Shown: positions 6,860 to 15,871 of the stretch, piece after piece | Layout of the letters: each line of letters opens with the position of its first letter | Position numbering within the stretch: the first letter of the stretch is position 1 | NCBI RefSeq assembly: GCF_910594985.1 | Contig: NZ_CAJVCE010000002.1 | Location: 1 to 64,000, forward strand | DNA: 64,000 nt | Source of the DNA: Paenibacillus allorhizosphaerae | GTDB lineage: Bacteria; Bacillota; Bacilli; Paenibacillales; NBRC-103111 | Reading direction: 5' to 3' | Program-made: the position numbers and the translations under genes | Notes under the pieces: generated by a model | Seen by the model: the letters and a program-made list of their open reading frames with translations, nothing else | Databases searched by the model: none | What the model was told of the DNA's origin: nothing

Positions 6860-9011
6860 TTTGCATCGTAGCGAACTCGGACGAGCGGACGCTTCCACAA
6901 CTTTACGCCATAACCGCCGTCGTCTTCGCAACCGTAAGTTGCTTACGGTTGCAATTTGCACAAGCCTTGCGCTGGCTGTCCCCCCTTGGAGCGGCAAGGC
7001 GCATGCAGACGCCATCTGGGACCGCTGGCAGGCAGCCGACGCGGCTGTGGCGAAAGGCGATCCAAGCGCGGCTGTGCCGCATTGGAAGTTTCTTGTCGAG
7101 CACTACGCGTCCAAGGGCGATTGGGAGAGCGCGGCGCTGTTTAGCGGCAGGCTGAACGAATATTTCGACCAAACCAAAGATTATGAGCAAGCGATCCGTT
7201 ATTATGAGCTGGAGAACGAATATTGGCTCAAATTCGGGAAAGACTGGGGGGCGGCCGACCTTCAGCGTGCGGATCAAATTCGGACGATCGCCGAACTGTA
7301 CATGACAGTCAGCGATACGGAGACGCTGCGGAAGCGCTCCGCGCCTGTGAGCGGCAAGCTGGCCAAGTATGAGCCGGAATATGGCAGTTATATCGGGTTG
7401 TACAGCGAGCGCGATCCGAAAATGCAAAATTATTTCGATCGTTCCGAGCAGTTTTACGGCAAAAAACACGCGCTGTACCTCGCGTATTCGCCGGTAAACG
7501 CTACGTTCCCGAAGGAGTACGCCACTCGGGCCAAGCAGGCGGGTGCCGCGCTGCAAATTGCATGGGAGCCGTCGGAAGGACTCGATGCCGTGACGGAATC
7601 AGTAGTTCGCAGCTGGGCGAAGGGTGCGAAAGAAGCGGGAATCCCGATTTTTTTGCGCTATGCGAGTGAAATGAACGGGGATTGGGTCAAATGGCACGGC
7701 GATCCGCAGCTGTATATCGAGAAATTCCGCATGGTCCACGACATGATGGCGCAGGAAGCACCGAACGTGGCGATGGTATGGAGCCCGGCCGACGTGCCGA
7801 TTTACGCCATGGACGCCTATTATCCAGGGGACGATTACGTCGATTGGGTAGGCGTCAGCTTGTATACGGAGCCTTACGAGAACGGGGATCCGCAGCAGGC
7901 CAATATGCAGGCGACCAGTCCGATTGAACGGCTTGATTATTTGTACAATAAATTTGCCGACCGCAAACCGATCATGCTTAGCGAGTCGGGCGTATCCCAT
8001 TATGCGAACAAGCCGGACGAATCGTTTGCCGATTACGGATTGCTGAACTTGCAGCGGTTGTACGAAATAATGCCGGCCAAATACCCGCGGCTGAAGTCGA
8101 TTACCTATTTTAACGTAAACCTGGCGATGACGGAATCGAAGAACAACTATTCGCTGCGCGATAACGATGCGATTTACAAATTGTATAAACAAATGATCGC
8201 TTCGCCTTTTTATTTGAACAAAGTGGAGAATGGGGCAAAGCCCGCCGATTTGCGAGGGAACGTGCCGGTCGATGGAAACCATGCGTTTACGAAAAGCACG
8301 CATATTACGCCGTTTGTGAAAATACCGGATATATATATCGGCAAACTGGAGTATTATGTGAACGGCAAATTGATCGAAACCCAGACGAATCCGCCTTTCG
8401 GAATAGACCTGAAGGCGGGAGACGTGCCCGAAGGCTCCGTAATTGAACTGGCAGTCTATAATAAGCAAGGAAGCAAGGTCACATCCAAGTCGTTCCCGAT
8501 TCGCTCCGATATTTCCATTATGCTAAACGGCAAGGAGCTGGCATTTGAACAGCCGCCGGTTATTCGCGAAGGCAATACGCTTACGCCGATCCGCGCGATT
8601 TTCGAAGCGATGGGCGCAACGGTGAAATGGGATGCCGCGACGCGAACGGCTACCGCCCAGAAGGGCACTACAACCGTCGCCGTTCAGGTCGGAAGCGACA
8701 CGGCGCTCCTGAATAACGTTCCCGCCACGCTGGAGATGCCGGCCCAGCTCATAAACGATTCAACGATGGTACCGGCCCGATTCGCAGCGGAAGCGTTCGG
8801 GGGTGCGGTAAGCTGGGATGGAGACACGCGCACAGTACAAATCAACAACGACGGCAAGGCGGTGGCGCAAAAGGCCGACGCAGCGGCCTGGTCCACGGCC
8901 GTGGTCACATCGCAGGGGGAGGGCGACGAGCCGCAAAACGGAGCCCGACTGGTTGCCTGGTTTAAGCTCCAATTCGCGAAAATCGCCAAATGGTGGGGGG
9001 ATTTCGCATAA
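6831..9011 (+). CDS. secreted GH26-like glycoside hydrolase with C-terminal copper-amine-oxidase-N (stalk) domain
   Basis: A 726-residue exported protein. A signal peptide spans about residues 35-60 after an unusually long basic leader. Residues 60-170 look helical and repeat-like. Residues 185-455 resemble family 26 glycoside hydrolases, with an acid/base candidate Glu280 in YASEMNGDW and a nucleophile candidate Glu385 in IMLSESG. Residues 470-560 resemble a beta-sandwich, and 565-680 a copper-amine-oxidase N-like stalk domain (TPIRAIFEAMGATVKWD, then MVPARFAAEAFGG). The GTG at 6831 follows AGGGGGAG. GH26 enzymes act on beta-mannans and related glucans; the substrate here is unproved. Confidence 0.72.
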   Translation: MSSGNRQKNSLHRSELGRADASTTLRHNRRRLRNRKLLTVAICTSLALAVPPWSGKAHADAIWDRWQAADAAVAKGDPSAAVPHWKFLVEHYASKGDWESAALFSGRLNEYFDQTKDYEQAIRYYELENEYWLKFGKDWGAADLQRADQIRTIAELYMTVSDTETLRKRSAPVSGKLAKYEPEYGSYIGLYSERDPKMQNYFDRSEQFYGKKHALYLAYSPVNATFPKEYATRAKQAGAALQIAWEPSEGLDAVTESVVRSWAKGAKEAGIPIFLRYASEMNGDWVKWHGDPQLYIEKFRMVHDMMAQEAPNVAMVWSPADVPIYAMDAYYPGDDYVDWVGVSLYTEPYENGDPQQANMQATSPIERLDYLYNKFADRKPIMLSESGVSHYANKPDESFADYGLLNLQRLYEIMPAKYPRLKSITYFNVNLAMTESKNNYSLRDNDAIYKLYKQMIASPFYLNKVENGAKPADLRGNVPVDGNHAFTKSTHITPFVKIPDIYIGKLEYYVNGKLIETQTNPPFGIDLKAGDVPEGSVIELAVYNKQGSKVTSKSFPIRSDISIMLNGKELAFEQPPVIREGNTLTPIRAIFEAMGATVKWDAATRTATAQKGTTTVAVQVGSDTALLNNVPATLEMPAQLINDSTMVPARFAAEAFGGAVSWDGDTRTVQINNDGKAVAQKADAAAWSTAVVTSQGEGDEPQNGARLVAWFKLQFAKIAKWWGDFA

Positions 9012-9032
9012 ACATAAACGCGTAAACAACAT

Positions 9033-9087
9033 AAAAGCTCAGCTCTCTGCACACCGGGTATACGATGGCAGAGGACTGAGCTTTTTT
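9033..9087. terminator. bidirectional intrinsic terminator
   Basis: AAAAGCTCAG (9033-9042) pairs with CTGAGCTTTT (9076-9085), with an inner CTCTGC/GCAGAG stem, and T or A runs on both outer sides. It serves the GH26-like gene on the plus strand and the fusion gene on the minus strand. Confidence 0.85.
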
Positions 9088-9101
9088 AATAGAACCGATG
9101 G

Positions 9102-11021
9102 TTACACGCGAACAGGAGCTTTCATTTCCTCCAAAATCGCTTTTGCGGCTTGGCGTGCGCTGGAGAAAGCGCGCTCCGCGAGCTCCCCCTTGCCTTCGCA
9201 GCCGTCACCGCAAAAATAGAACGGCACATTGACGATACGAGTCGGCAGCAGCTCGTTGCCTTTTATGTTTTTGACGCTGGCGACCATCGCTTTTTTCGAA
9301 ACGCGTTTCACTTCCGTCGCGTCGCGCCAGCCGGGATAATACTGATCGAACAAAGCTTCCATTTGCTTCGTCTTGGCGTCCAGATACGCTTTGCGTTCCG
9401 CTTCGTCCGCAAAGCTGTCGCTCAAGTACGCGATTCCTTGCAGCAGCTGCCCGCCTTCCGGTACGAGCGTATGATCGGTTGCCGAGACGTCGCTGATGAA
9501 CAGCTTGTTGTCCATGTCGCTGATATAACTGAACGGCCGCGCTACGACCTGCTTCAAGCCGATATCGTACACCATGACTTCGGTTGCCGTATTCTCCTCG
9601 TAAGGAGCGAGAAACGGCTCCCACGGCGTGCCTTTGAGCAGCTTGCATACTTGCTGCACCGGCATTGCGAAGATTACGCGGTCGAAGGCGAGCTCCCGGG
9701 TTTTCGAACGCAAATAAAACTTGCGGTCGGCATAACGGATGCTTTCGACGCCTTCCTGAAGCGCGATGTCCCAACGGCCGGAAATTTCGATCTTCTGGCG
9801 AAGCTGATTCGTAATGACAGCCCAGCTTCCGAGAATGTAGTTGACCGGTTTTCCCGACAAAAATAAATTATGATAATATTCGCTGATCACGGGTCCGGGT
9901 ACTTTCCGCGCCTCTTCCGGCGTGATGAAGAAGTTCGAGCAAACCAGATGCTCCCACAGTTCTTTCACGTCTTCGTCGGCATCGGACTGCGCCAAGTAAT
10001 CGCCGAGCGTCTCATAATTTCTGACGTTATGAATGTTGGCGATAATAGCGGTAATTTCCCCGACAAAACGCACCTTTTGCATCGGGTTCAGAAGTTCGGT
10101 GCGCATCAAATTGACAAAATCGAGCGGCGCCGGCGTCAACTGCCCGTTTTTGGCGTACATCACTTTGCGTTTGTCGACCTGCTTGGAGCTGAAGGATAAA
10201 CCGAGCTCGCGCTCCATTGACGAAATGGTATGCCGGTCGATCCCGTAGATCGCATGGGCTCCGTAATTCAGCGTAAATCCAGCCTTTTCATAAGTAAACG
10301 CCCGGCCGCCAAGCTGCGGACTGCGCTCGAACAGTGTGCCTTCTATGCTTGCGTTCTCCGACAAATAAGCGGCAGCGGACAAACCCGCTAAACCGCCTCC
10401 GATAATGGCTACTTTCATCATTTGATCCCCTTTCTTTTCCGGCTCCACAAGAACCGATTTCGCACTTTGGTTCGAACGAAGACCCGACCACACCCATGCA
10501 AGCTGCCCTCGCATCAGATCGTTCAAATCTTGATCTTCCTTCGTGCACCATAGAAACAACGTGCCCATGTAAGTCGCAACGAGCAGTCTGGCTTTGTCCG
10601 GATCCGGCAGCCAACGCAGCAAGCTTTCGAACAACGTTCGATTGAGCTCATCCGTTGCCGATTTCAGGCTTTCGTTTTGCAGTGACAAGGCGAGGTAGCT
10701 TCGCATCAGGCGGGGGGAACGATCCGCCATATCCGTCAGATCCAGCATCAGCCGGTTGATATGACTTTCAAGCGAGGGCACCTGAGACGGTGTCCGACTG
10801 GCCCATGTTTGAATCAAGGCGGACTGCTTCAGCGGAATTTCGCGTAATATTTCATCTTTCCCTTGAAAGTAATGATAAAATGTCCCTTTGGAGGTATGGG
10901 TTGCCGCGATAATATCGTCGACGGAAACCTGCTCGTAGCCTTTTTCGATAAAAAGCTTGAGCGCGACCTCCATCATATACTCCCTTTTTTTACGGGTTGC
11001 GGCGCGCATGAACTTACTCAT
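9102..11021 (-). CDS. TetR regulator joined in frame to an FAD-dependent oxidoreductase
   Basis: A single open frame of 639 residues. Residues 1-200 form a TetR repressor with the helix-turn-helix ISEVSVDDII-type segment (KLFIEKGYEQVSVDDIIAAT then HTSKGTFYHYF). Residues 201-639 form a complete flavoprotein of the phytoene-desaturase or protoporphyrinogen-oxidase type, with the dinucleotide motif IIGGGLAGLSAAAYL at its start. The start is the ATG at 11021 after an AGGGAG site. Just before the second half lies AAAGGGGATCAA and a double ATG (10421, 10418), so the oxidoreductase could also be made alone. The two halves were therefore probably separate neighbouring genes that lost a stop codon. 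The flavoprotein substrate is unknown. A palindrome over the promoter suggests autoregulation. Confidence 0.82.
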   Translation of the reverse strand: MSKFMRAATRKKREYMMEVALKLFIEKGYEQVSVDDIIAATHTSKGTFYHYFQGKDEILREIPLKQSALIQTWASRTPSQVPSLESHINRLMLDLTDMADRSPRLMRSYLALSLQNESLKSATDELNRTLFESLLRWLPDPDKARLLVATYMGTLFLWCTKEDQDLNDLMRGQLAWVWSGLRSNQSAKSVLVEPEKKGDQMMKVAIIGGGLAGLSAAAYLSENASIEGTLFERSPQLGGRAFTYEKAGFTLNYGAHAIYGIDRHTISSMERELGLSFSSKQVDKRKVMYAKNGQLTPAPLDFVNLMRTELLNPMQKVRFVGEITAIIANIHNVRNYETLGDYLAQSDADEDVKELWEHLVCSNFFITPEEARKVPGPVISEYYHNLFLSGKPVNYILGSWAVITNQLRQKIEISGRWDIALQEGVESIRYADRKFYLRSKTRELAFDRVIFAMPVQQVCKLLKGTPWEPFLAPYEENTATEVMVYDIGLKQVVARPFSYISDMDNKLFISDVSATDHTLVPEGGQLLQGIAYLSDSFADEAERKAYLDAKTKQMEALFDQYYPGWRDATEVKRVSKKAMVASVKNIKGNELLPTRIVNVPFYFCGDGCEGKGELAERAFSSARQAAKAILEEMKAPVRV

Positions 11022-11058
11022 AGCATCTCCCTGCCTTGCCGTTTCAATGATTAATAAC

Positions 11059-11087
11059 ATTATATGCAATATTAGACTTGGAGTCTA
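11059..11087 (-). promoter_or_regulatory. sigma-A-like promoter with overlapping palindrome (putative TetR operator)
   Basis: On the minus strand TAGACT (11087-11082) and TATAAT (11064-11059) are 17 bases apart, upstream of the fusion gene. The -35 box is one arm of the perfect inverted repeat TAGACT-TGG-AGTCTA at 11073-11087. A repressor bound there would block the promoter. The regulator identity is inferred from adjacency. Confidence 0.6.
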
Positions 11088-11198
11088 TAAAAATTCATGA
11101 GCACAAACCATTTCGGAGAAAATCGGGCATTGGATTTTTAGGCGCCAATTCGTTATGATAGAGGAATGATTATCCAGCGGAGAGCGAGGTGGACAAGC

Positions 11199-11543
11199 AT
11201 GGATTGTATTTTTTGCAAAATTGTTGAGGGCACGATTCCTTCCAAGAAAGTGTTCGAGAACGATCACGTCGTCGCTTTTCACGACATTCAGCCGGCCGCG
11301 CCCGTACATATGCTCATTATTCCCAAGAAGCATATCGCGGCGATGAACGACGTAGCGGAGGAAGATCTGCCGCTGATCGGCGAAATTCACCAGGCGGCCC
11401 TTCAAATCGCCCGCGAGCAAGGTGTAGCGGAATCCGGCTACCGGCTCATAAACAACTGCGGCAAGGACAGCGGACAAGTCGTCTTCCACTTGCATTATCA
11501 TCTGCTTGGCGGCGAAAAGCTCGGTGCGCTGAACGCAAAATAA
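11199..11543 (+). CDS. hit: HIT family protein (histidine triad nucleotide hydrolase)
   Basis: A 114-residue cytoplasmic HIT protein. The histidine triad HLHYHLL is near residue 98, preceded by the zinc-type CIFCKI at residues 3-8 and the HMLIIPKKHIA strand. The family hydrolyses phosphoramidates such as adenosine monophosphoramidate. I start at the ATG at 11199, after GAGGTG eight bases upstream; an in-frame ATG at 11166 lacks a site. It lies next to rpsU, as often in Paenibacillus. Confidence 0.92.
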   Translation: MDCIFCKIVEGTIPSKKVFENDHVVAFHDIQPAAPVHMLIIPKKHIAAMNDVAEEDLPLIGEIHQAALQIAREQGVAESGYRLINNCGKDSGQVVFHLHYHLLGGEKLGALNAK

Positions 11544-11582
11544 CGTCTCGCCTCCGTGCTTACAATTGTTTGTGCGTTTAGG

Positions 11583-11612
11583 TTGACACTCTGTTTCTTT
11601 ATCGCCTATAAT
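11583..11612 (+). promoter_or_regulatory. consensus sigma-A promoter for rpsU
   Basis: TTGACA (11583-11588) and TATAAT (11607-11612) are separated by 18 bases and lie 60 bases before rpsU. Both boxes match consensus exactly, which fits a highly expressed ribosomal gene. Confidence 0.88.
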
Positions 11613-11673
11613 GAAGTTTGATGAATGTCTTTTTTTTCGTCTTGGACGGTCTGTTCGGAGGGAGGGAAAACTG

Positions 11674-11847
11674 GTGTCAGAAACTCGAGTTCGCAAGAAC
11701 GAAACTATAGATGCTGCACTTCGCCGCTTTAAGCGTTCTATCGCTAAGGATGGCGTTTTGGCGGAGGTCAAGAAACGCAAGCATTATGAGAAGCCTAGCG
11801 TAAAGCGCAAGAAGAAGTCAGAGGCTGCTCGTAAAAGAAAGTTCTAG
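11674..11847 (+). CDS. rpsU: 30S ribosomal protein S21
   Basis: A 57-residue basic protein with the S21 signature: [16 protein letters not shown] near the N-terminus and a Lys/Arg-rich tail [16 protein letters not shown]21 sits on the 30S platform near the 3' end of 16S rRNA. The GTG at 11674 follows GGAGGGAG by eight bases; the longer reading from 11611 would run through the promoter and is rejected. It leads a pair with yqeY, as in Bacillus. Confidence 0.97.
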   Translation: MSETRVRKNETIDAALRRFKRSIAKDGVLAEVKKRKHYEKPSVKRKKKSEAARKRKF

Positions 11848-11859
11848 GAGGCTTAATCG

Positions 11860-12303
11860 ATGAGCTTAAGCGAGAAATTAAACGATGATATGAAGCTCGC
11901 GATGAAGAGCCAAGACAAGTTTAAACTCTCCGTAATCCGTATGGTTCGTGCCGCTATCAAGAATATTGAGATAGATCAGCGAAAAACCTTAGATGACCAA
12001 GAAGTGCTTGACGTTCTGAATCGCGAGATCAAACAGCGTAAAGATTCCCTCCAAGAATTTGAAAAGGCCGGTCGTGAAGATTTGGCCGAAGGACTGAGGG
12101 CCGAAGTAGCCATCTTGATGGACTACATGCCGCAACAGCTGTCGGAAGAAGAAGTAAAAGCCATTGTACAGCAGACCATCCAGGAAGTGGGAGCTTCTTC
12201 CAAAGCGGACATGGGGAAAGTCATGGGCGCATTGATGCCTAAAGTCAAAGGACGGGCTGACGGCAAGATTGTCAACCAGTTCGTACAGCAGCTATTGTCT
12301 TGA
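11860..12303 (+). CDS. yqeY: GatB/YqeY domain protein
   Basis: A 147-residue protein related to the tail domain of the GatB subunit of tRNA-dependent amidotransferase. It is all helical, with the usual SLSEKLNDDMKLAMKSQDK start, the DYMPQQLSEEEV middle and the GKVMGALMPKVKGRADG end. AGGAGG lies upstream of the ATG at 11860, twelve bases after rpsU, so the two are co-transcribed. The role of stand-alone YqeY proteins is not settled; a link to tRNA or translation is assumed. Confidence 0.93.
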   Translation: MSLSEKLNDDMKLAMKSQDKFKLSVIRMVRAAIKNIEIDQRKTLDDQEVLDVLNREIKQRKDSLQEFEKAGREDLAEGLRAEVAILMDYMPQQLSEEEVKAIVQQTIQEVGASSKADMGKVMGALMPKVKGRADGKIVNQFVQQLLS

Positions 12304-12317
12304 CAACAACAACGAAG

Positions 12318-12350
12318 AACACTCCTCAACCGGAGTGTTTTTCTTTTTTT
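12318..12350 (+). terminator. intrinsic terminator after yqeY
   Basis: AACACTCC (12318-12325) pairs with GGAGTGTT (12332-12339) around a six-base loop and is followed by a T-rich run broken by one C. It closes the rpsU-yqeY unit. Confidence 0.9.
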
Positions 12351-12433
12351 TAGCCGGCGAATGAATCAAACGTCCGATTGCTGCGTAATACCGATTAAGG
12401 CCAAAATACATGTAACTGAAGGAGGTAGTCGAT

Positions 12434-13837
12434 ATGCGAAGGCGATTTCGATCCGATCGGCGGTTTCAGGCCTTGCATGCGGTTCGGGTCCGTTGGCTCC
12501 TCGCGGCGATGGCGGTGCTGCTGGTCCTCACGTTATTTCCGGGTCTGGAGCGAAAAGCCTCGGCCGAGACGGGTTCGCCTCCAGCGGCAGCGCCCGTTGT
12601 CATCATCCCGGTTCACCATACGATCGAGACGGGACTGGAACAGTTCCTCATGCGGGCGTTCAGGGAAGCGCAGGAGATGCGGGCGATGCACATTATTCTC
12701 GATATCGACACGCTCGGTGGCAGAGTCGATTCCGCCGAAGAAATCGGCGAGTTGATCAGGGGCAGCACGATACCGACCATAGCGTACGTTCATGGGAAAG
12801 CGGTATCAGCCGGCAGCTACATTGCCATGAATGCCGGTAAAATCGCGATGGAACCCGGCAGTTCGATCGGCGCCGCTGCCGTAGTCGACGCTGCGGGCAA
12901 CGAAGTGGAGAGCGTTAAGGTCGTCGCGCATTGGTCGAGTCAAATGAAATCGGCAGCCGAGCTTCGCGGGAGAAATTCCCGGATCGCCGAGGCGATGGCG
13001 GATAAGAACGTCGGCGTCACGATGCCGGAGATTGGCCGAACGGTGGAAAAAGGTCAAATCTTGTCCTTGACGGCAGAAGAAGCGCTGAAGGTCGGCTATG
13101 CGGAGACGATAGCGAACAATGTGCAGGAAGTGGTCCGGTTCATCAAAGCGGAGGGGCATCCAGTCGTAAACATTGAGTTAAGCGCGGCGGAGCGGTTTGC
13201 AAGATTCATTACGCAGCCGTGGGTGTCGATGCTGCTGCTGTTTATCGGGATCGCCGGCGTCGCGATCGAGATTTTCGTGCCGGGCTTCGGCATCCCCGGC
13301 ATCCTCGGCTTGATTGGCTTCGGGCTTTATTTCTTCGGCCATTATATTGCAGGTTTTGCCGGAGTAGAGGATCTGGTGCTGTTCGCACTGGGTATCCTAC
13401 TGCTGCTGATCGAAGTATTCGTATCCAGCTTCGGCATTCTAGGGATATTGGGCGCGATCAGTTTGATCAGCGGTGTCGTGATGGCTGCTTACAATACCCA
13501 GAAAGCGATGCTCAATCTCGGGCTCGCCTTCATCCTGGCCGTGATCGTTGTCGCGATCGTCATCAAATACTTTAAGCATCGCGGCGTCTGGAACCGTTTT
13601 ATTCTTCGCGAGCAGTTGACTTCCGAGAAAGGCTATACGTCTGCGAAGTCGAGAACCGATCTCATCGGCATGACTGGCCGGGCGCTCACGCCGCTGCGTC
13701 CGTCTGGCACGGCTTTGTTCGGCGAGGAACGCGTCGATGTCGTTACGTCGGGAGATTTCATCCCTGCGGGACGGGACGTCGTAGTGGTACAATCCGAAGG
13801 AACGCGTGTCGTAGTGAAGGAAAAGAATCGCGAATAG
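12434..13837 (+). CDS. nfeD: NfeD family membrane-bound protease-like protein
   Basis: A 467-residue long-form NfeD protein, matching Bacillus yqeZ. After a signal or anchor at residues 15-37 comes a ClpP/crotonase-like domain (about 50-240; the catalytic serine candidate is in [12 protein letters not shown] near 120-131). Four to five membrane helices follow (about 255-375), then a C-terminal OB-fold (about 400-460; [18 protein letters not shown]). NfeD works beside flotillins in membrane microdomains, and floA follows directly. The ATG at 12434 has GAAGGAGG upstream. Confidence 0.93.
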   Translation: MRRRFRSDRRFQALHAVRVRWLLAAMAVLLVLTLFPGLERKASAETGSPPAAAPVVIIPVHHTIETGLEQFLMRAFREAQEMRAMHIILDIDTLGGRVDSAEEIGELIRGSTIPTIAYVHGKAVSAGSYIAMNAGKIAMEPGSSIGAAAVVDAAGNEVESVKVVAHWSSQMKSAAELRGRNSRIAEAMADKNVGVTMPEIGRTVEKGQILSLTAEEALKVGYAETIANNVQEVVRFIKAEGHPVVNIELSAAERFARFITQPWVSMLLLFIGIAGVAIEIFVPGFGIPGILGLIGFGLYFFGHYIAGFAGVEDLVLFALGILLLLIEVFVSSFGILGILGAISLISGVVMAAYNTQKAMLNLGLAFILAVIVVAIVIKYFKHRGVWNRFILREQLTSEKGYTSAKSRTDLIGMTGRALTPLRPSGTALFGEERVDVVTSGDFIPAGRDVVVVQSEGTRVVVKEKNRE

Positions 13838-13881
13838 CGGTTCGGCATAGCTTATTTATAATTTTGAGAGGAAGTGTAAAT

Positions 13882-14871
13882 ATGGATTCAATGGTTTATA
13901 TTTTTCTACTAGCAGCGATCGTCATTATCGCGCTGTCGGTCTTCTTCAGCTTCGTGCCGGTCATGCTGTGGATTTCCGCACTCGCTTCGGGGGTGCGTGT
14001 CGGTATTATTACGTTGGTCGCGATGCGTTTGCGTCGAGTCATTCCAAGCCGGATCGTCAATCCGATGATTAAGGCGACGAAGGCCGGCTTGGGGCTGACG
14101 ATCAACCAGCTCGAGAGCCATTTCTTGGCGGGCGGTAACGTGGATAGGGTCGTCAACGCGCTGATCGCGGCGCATCGCGCCAACATCCATCTGGAGTTCG
14201 AGCGTGCGGCGGCGATCGATTTGGCCGGTCGGGACGTATTGCAAGCGGTACAGATGAGCGTTAACCCGCGGGTGATCGAGACTCCGACCGTATCTGCGGT
14301 TGCAAAAGACGGTATCGAAGTGAAGGTTATCGCCAGAGTAACGGTTCGGGCCAACATCGAACGGCTCGTCGGCGGCGCCGGGGAAGAGACGATTATTGCG
14401 CGGGTAGGCGAAGGGATTGTAACGACGGTCGGTTCTAGCGGATCGCATAAGGATGTATTGGAAAATCCGGATATGATCTCGCGTACCGTGCTTGGCAAAG
14501 GACTTGACGCCGGAACGGCGTTTGAAATTTTGTCCATCGATATCGCGGATGTGGACGTAGGCAAAAATATCGGCGCCCATCTGCAAACGGAGCAGGCGGA
14601 AGCGGACAAACGCATCGCCCAGGCGAAAGCGGAAGAACGCAGAGCGATGGCCGTGGCGCAGGAGCAGGAAATGCTGGCGCGCGTCGTGGAGATGAAGGCG
14701 AAAGTCGTCGAAGCCGAGTCGGAGGTTCCGCAAGCCATGGCCGAGGCGCTGCGCGCAGGCAAGATGGGCGTCATGGACTACATGAATTTGAAAAATATCG
14801 ATGCCGATACGCAAATGCGATCCTCATTAGGCAAAATGAACGGATCGGGTAAAGACGGAGAGAATTCCTAA
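13882..14871 (+). CDS. floA: flotillin-like protein FloA
   Basis: A 329-residue scaffold protein of functional membrane microdomains, matching Bacillus yqfA. One membrane segment lies at residues 5-35. A PHB/SPFH domain follows (about 60-230; it includes [20 protein letters not shown]). The helical tail is rich in Glu, Ala and Lys ([19 protein letters not shown]) and would drive assembly. The ATG at 13882 follows GAGAGGAAG; an in-frame TTG at 13864 is rejected because it precedes that site. It sits in an operon with nfeD, 44 bases downstream. Confidence 0.95.
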   Translation: MDSMVYIFLLAAIVIIALSVFFSFVPVMLWISALASGVRVGIITLVAMRLRRVIPSRIVNPMIKATKAGLGLTINQLESHFLAGGNVDRVVNALIAAHRANIHLEFERAAAIDLAGRDVLQAVQMSVNPRVIETPTVSAVAKDGIEVKVIARVTVRANIERLVGGAGEETIIARVGEGIVTTVGSSGSHKDVLENPDMISRTVLGKGLDAGTAFEILSIDIADVDVGKNIGAHLQTEQAEADKRIAQAKAEERRAMAVAQEQEMLARVVEMKAKVVEAESEVPQAMAEALRAGKMGVMDYMNLKNIDADTQMRSSLGKMNGSGKDGENS

Positions 14872-14904
14872 CGAACCGGTCCGCGGAAAGGCGGAGATCA
14901 GCCG

Positions 14905-15375
14905 ATGAATATCATTGATTTTATTCTCAACAACTGGTTTTTTGTCGTCATTTTATATGTGGTGCTCAGCACGTTCCTGAAGCGCGCGAAGGGCGGCGGA
15001 AGTGCTAAACCGCGGCGGCCCGGCCGCTCGCCGGGAAAAGGCGGCATGCCGCCCTTCGGAGGCGGCGGCGGTCCTTCCGGCTGGCCCGGGCAGCACGCCG
15101 ACGATCCGGCGCCGGCGATGACGCAGGCGGCCCCCGCCCAGGCTCCCGCGAAAGCGGCGAATGCCAAGCCGCAAGCAGCCGCGTCGGCGGCTCACGCTTC
15201 GGCCCGCAGCGATTCGCGGCAGAACCGGCTGCAGCCTCAGCCTGAGCCGTCTGCCGCTGCCGGCGAGGCTGCTGCGGCAGCCCTTTCGGTTTCGCCGCAG
15301 GATGCGCTGCACGGCGTCGTCTGGGCCGAGATTATGGGCCCGCCGCGCGCGAAACGACCTTACCGCTATAAGTGA
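14905..15375 (+). CDS. single-pass membrane protein with Gly/Ala/Pro-rich region
   Basis: A 156-residue protein of unknown function. One N-terminal membrane helix (residues 8-26, NNWFFVVILYVVLSTFLKR) is followed by a low-complexity stretch rich in G, P, A and Q (about 30-130) and a short ordered tail, DALHGVVWAEIMGPPRAKRP, that looks conserved. It occupies the position of Bacillus yqfB behind floA; homology to YqfB is not evident to me. It may be an accessory of the microdomain complex. A terminator follows. Confidence 0.75.
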   Translation: MNIIDFILNNWFFVVILYVVLSTFLKRAKGGGSAKPRRPGRSPGKGGMPPFGGGGGPSGWPGQHADDPAPAMTQAAPAQAPAKAANAKPQAAASAAHASARSDSRQNRLQPQPEPSAAAGEAAAAALSVSPQDALHGVVWAEIMGPPRAKRPYRYK

Positions 15376-15389
15376 AAATGAAATGTACC

Positions 15390-15438
15390 AATACCTTTTC
15401 CGGACGGATGCGAGACGTTCCGGGAAAGGTATTTTTTT
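15390..15438 (+). terminator. intrinsic terminator separating nfeD-floA from yqfC-yqfD
   Basis: AATACCTTTTCC (15390-15401) pairs with GGGAAAGGTATT (15422-15433) and is followed by a T run. The inner part can also pair (GGACG...). It isolates the sporulation genes downstream. Confidence 0.85.
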
Positions 15439-15480
15439 GTCCCAAAAACCGGCTCCCCTGACGGTACGCGGCGCTTTCAT

Positions 15481-15507
15481 CATATTTTCCATTTTTCCGC
15501 ATATGGT
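15481..15507 (+). promoter_or_regulatory. candidate sigma-E (mother-cell) promoter for yqfC-yqfD
   Basis: CATATT at 15481-15486 and CATATGGT at 15500-15507 are 13 bases apart, close to the sigma-E pattern (ATATT and CATAnAnT). It lies 65 bases before yqfC. The Bacillus homologues are expressed in the mother cell under sigma-E. The match is partial. Confidence 0.45.
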
Positions 15508-15572
15508 GTAAATAGCCTGTGTTCCGCGGATGGAAGCCTTTGGCGCAGCCAATTCACCTAAGGAGGTTAAGT

Positions 15573-15851
15573 ATGCGCAGCCTGACCCGTCGATTCAACC
15601 AGTTCACCGCCAAACTGCTTGACCTGCCTCAAGATGTAGTGATGGACTTGCCGCGTATGACGATGATCGGCAATCGGCAGCTATATATTGAGAATCATCG
15701 GGGAGTGCTGCATTTTTCAAACGAGTCGCTGAAACTGGCCTTAAGCAAGGGAAGATTGGAAGTATACGGACAGGAGCTTGTGATCCGCGCCATTATGACC
15801 GAAGAAGTGTTCATAGAGGGCGTCATCCAAGATATCAAATATATCCCGTAG
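15573..15851 (+). CDS. yqfC: sporulation protein YqfC
   Basis: A 92-residue protein of the YqfC/YabP family made in sporulating mother cells. It reads LDLPQDVVMDLPRMTMIGNR near residues 16-36, then IENHRGVLHFSNESLKL and a C-terminal FIEGVIQDIKYIP strand. AAGGAGG at 15560-15566 sets the ATG at 15573; the longer reading from 15519 is rejected. It is paired with yqfD, 20 bases later. The molecular role is not known. Confidence 0.92.
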   Translation: MRSLTRRFNQFTAKLLDLPQDVVMDLPRMTMIGNRQLYIENHRGVLHFSNESLKLALSKGRLEVYGQELVIRAIMTEEVFIEGVIQDIKYIP

Positions 15852-15871
15852 CCGGAAAGGGGAAGAAATCC

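Noticed and set aside
6903..7556. Long minus-strand open frame opposite the GH26-like gene
   Set aside because: It is a shadow of the plus-strand codons, has no ribosome site, and its sequence is Arg/Leu-rich without domain features. The same holds for the frames at 7599-8468, 13896-14814 and 61682-63142.
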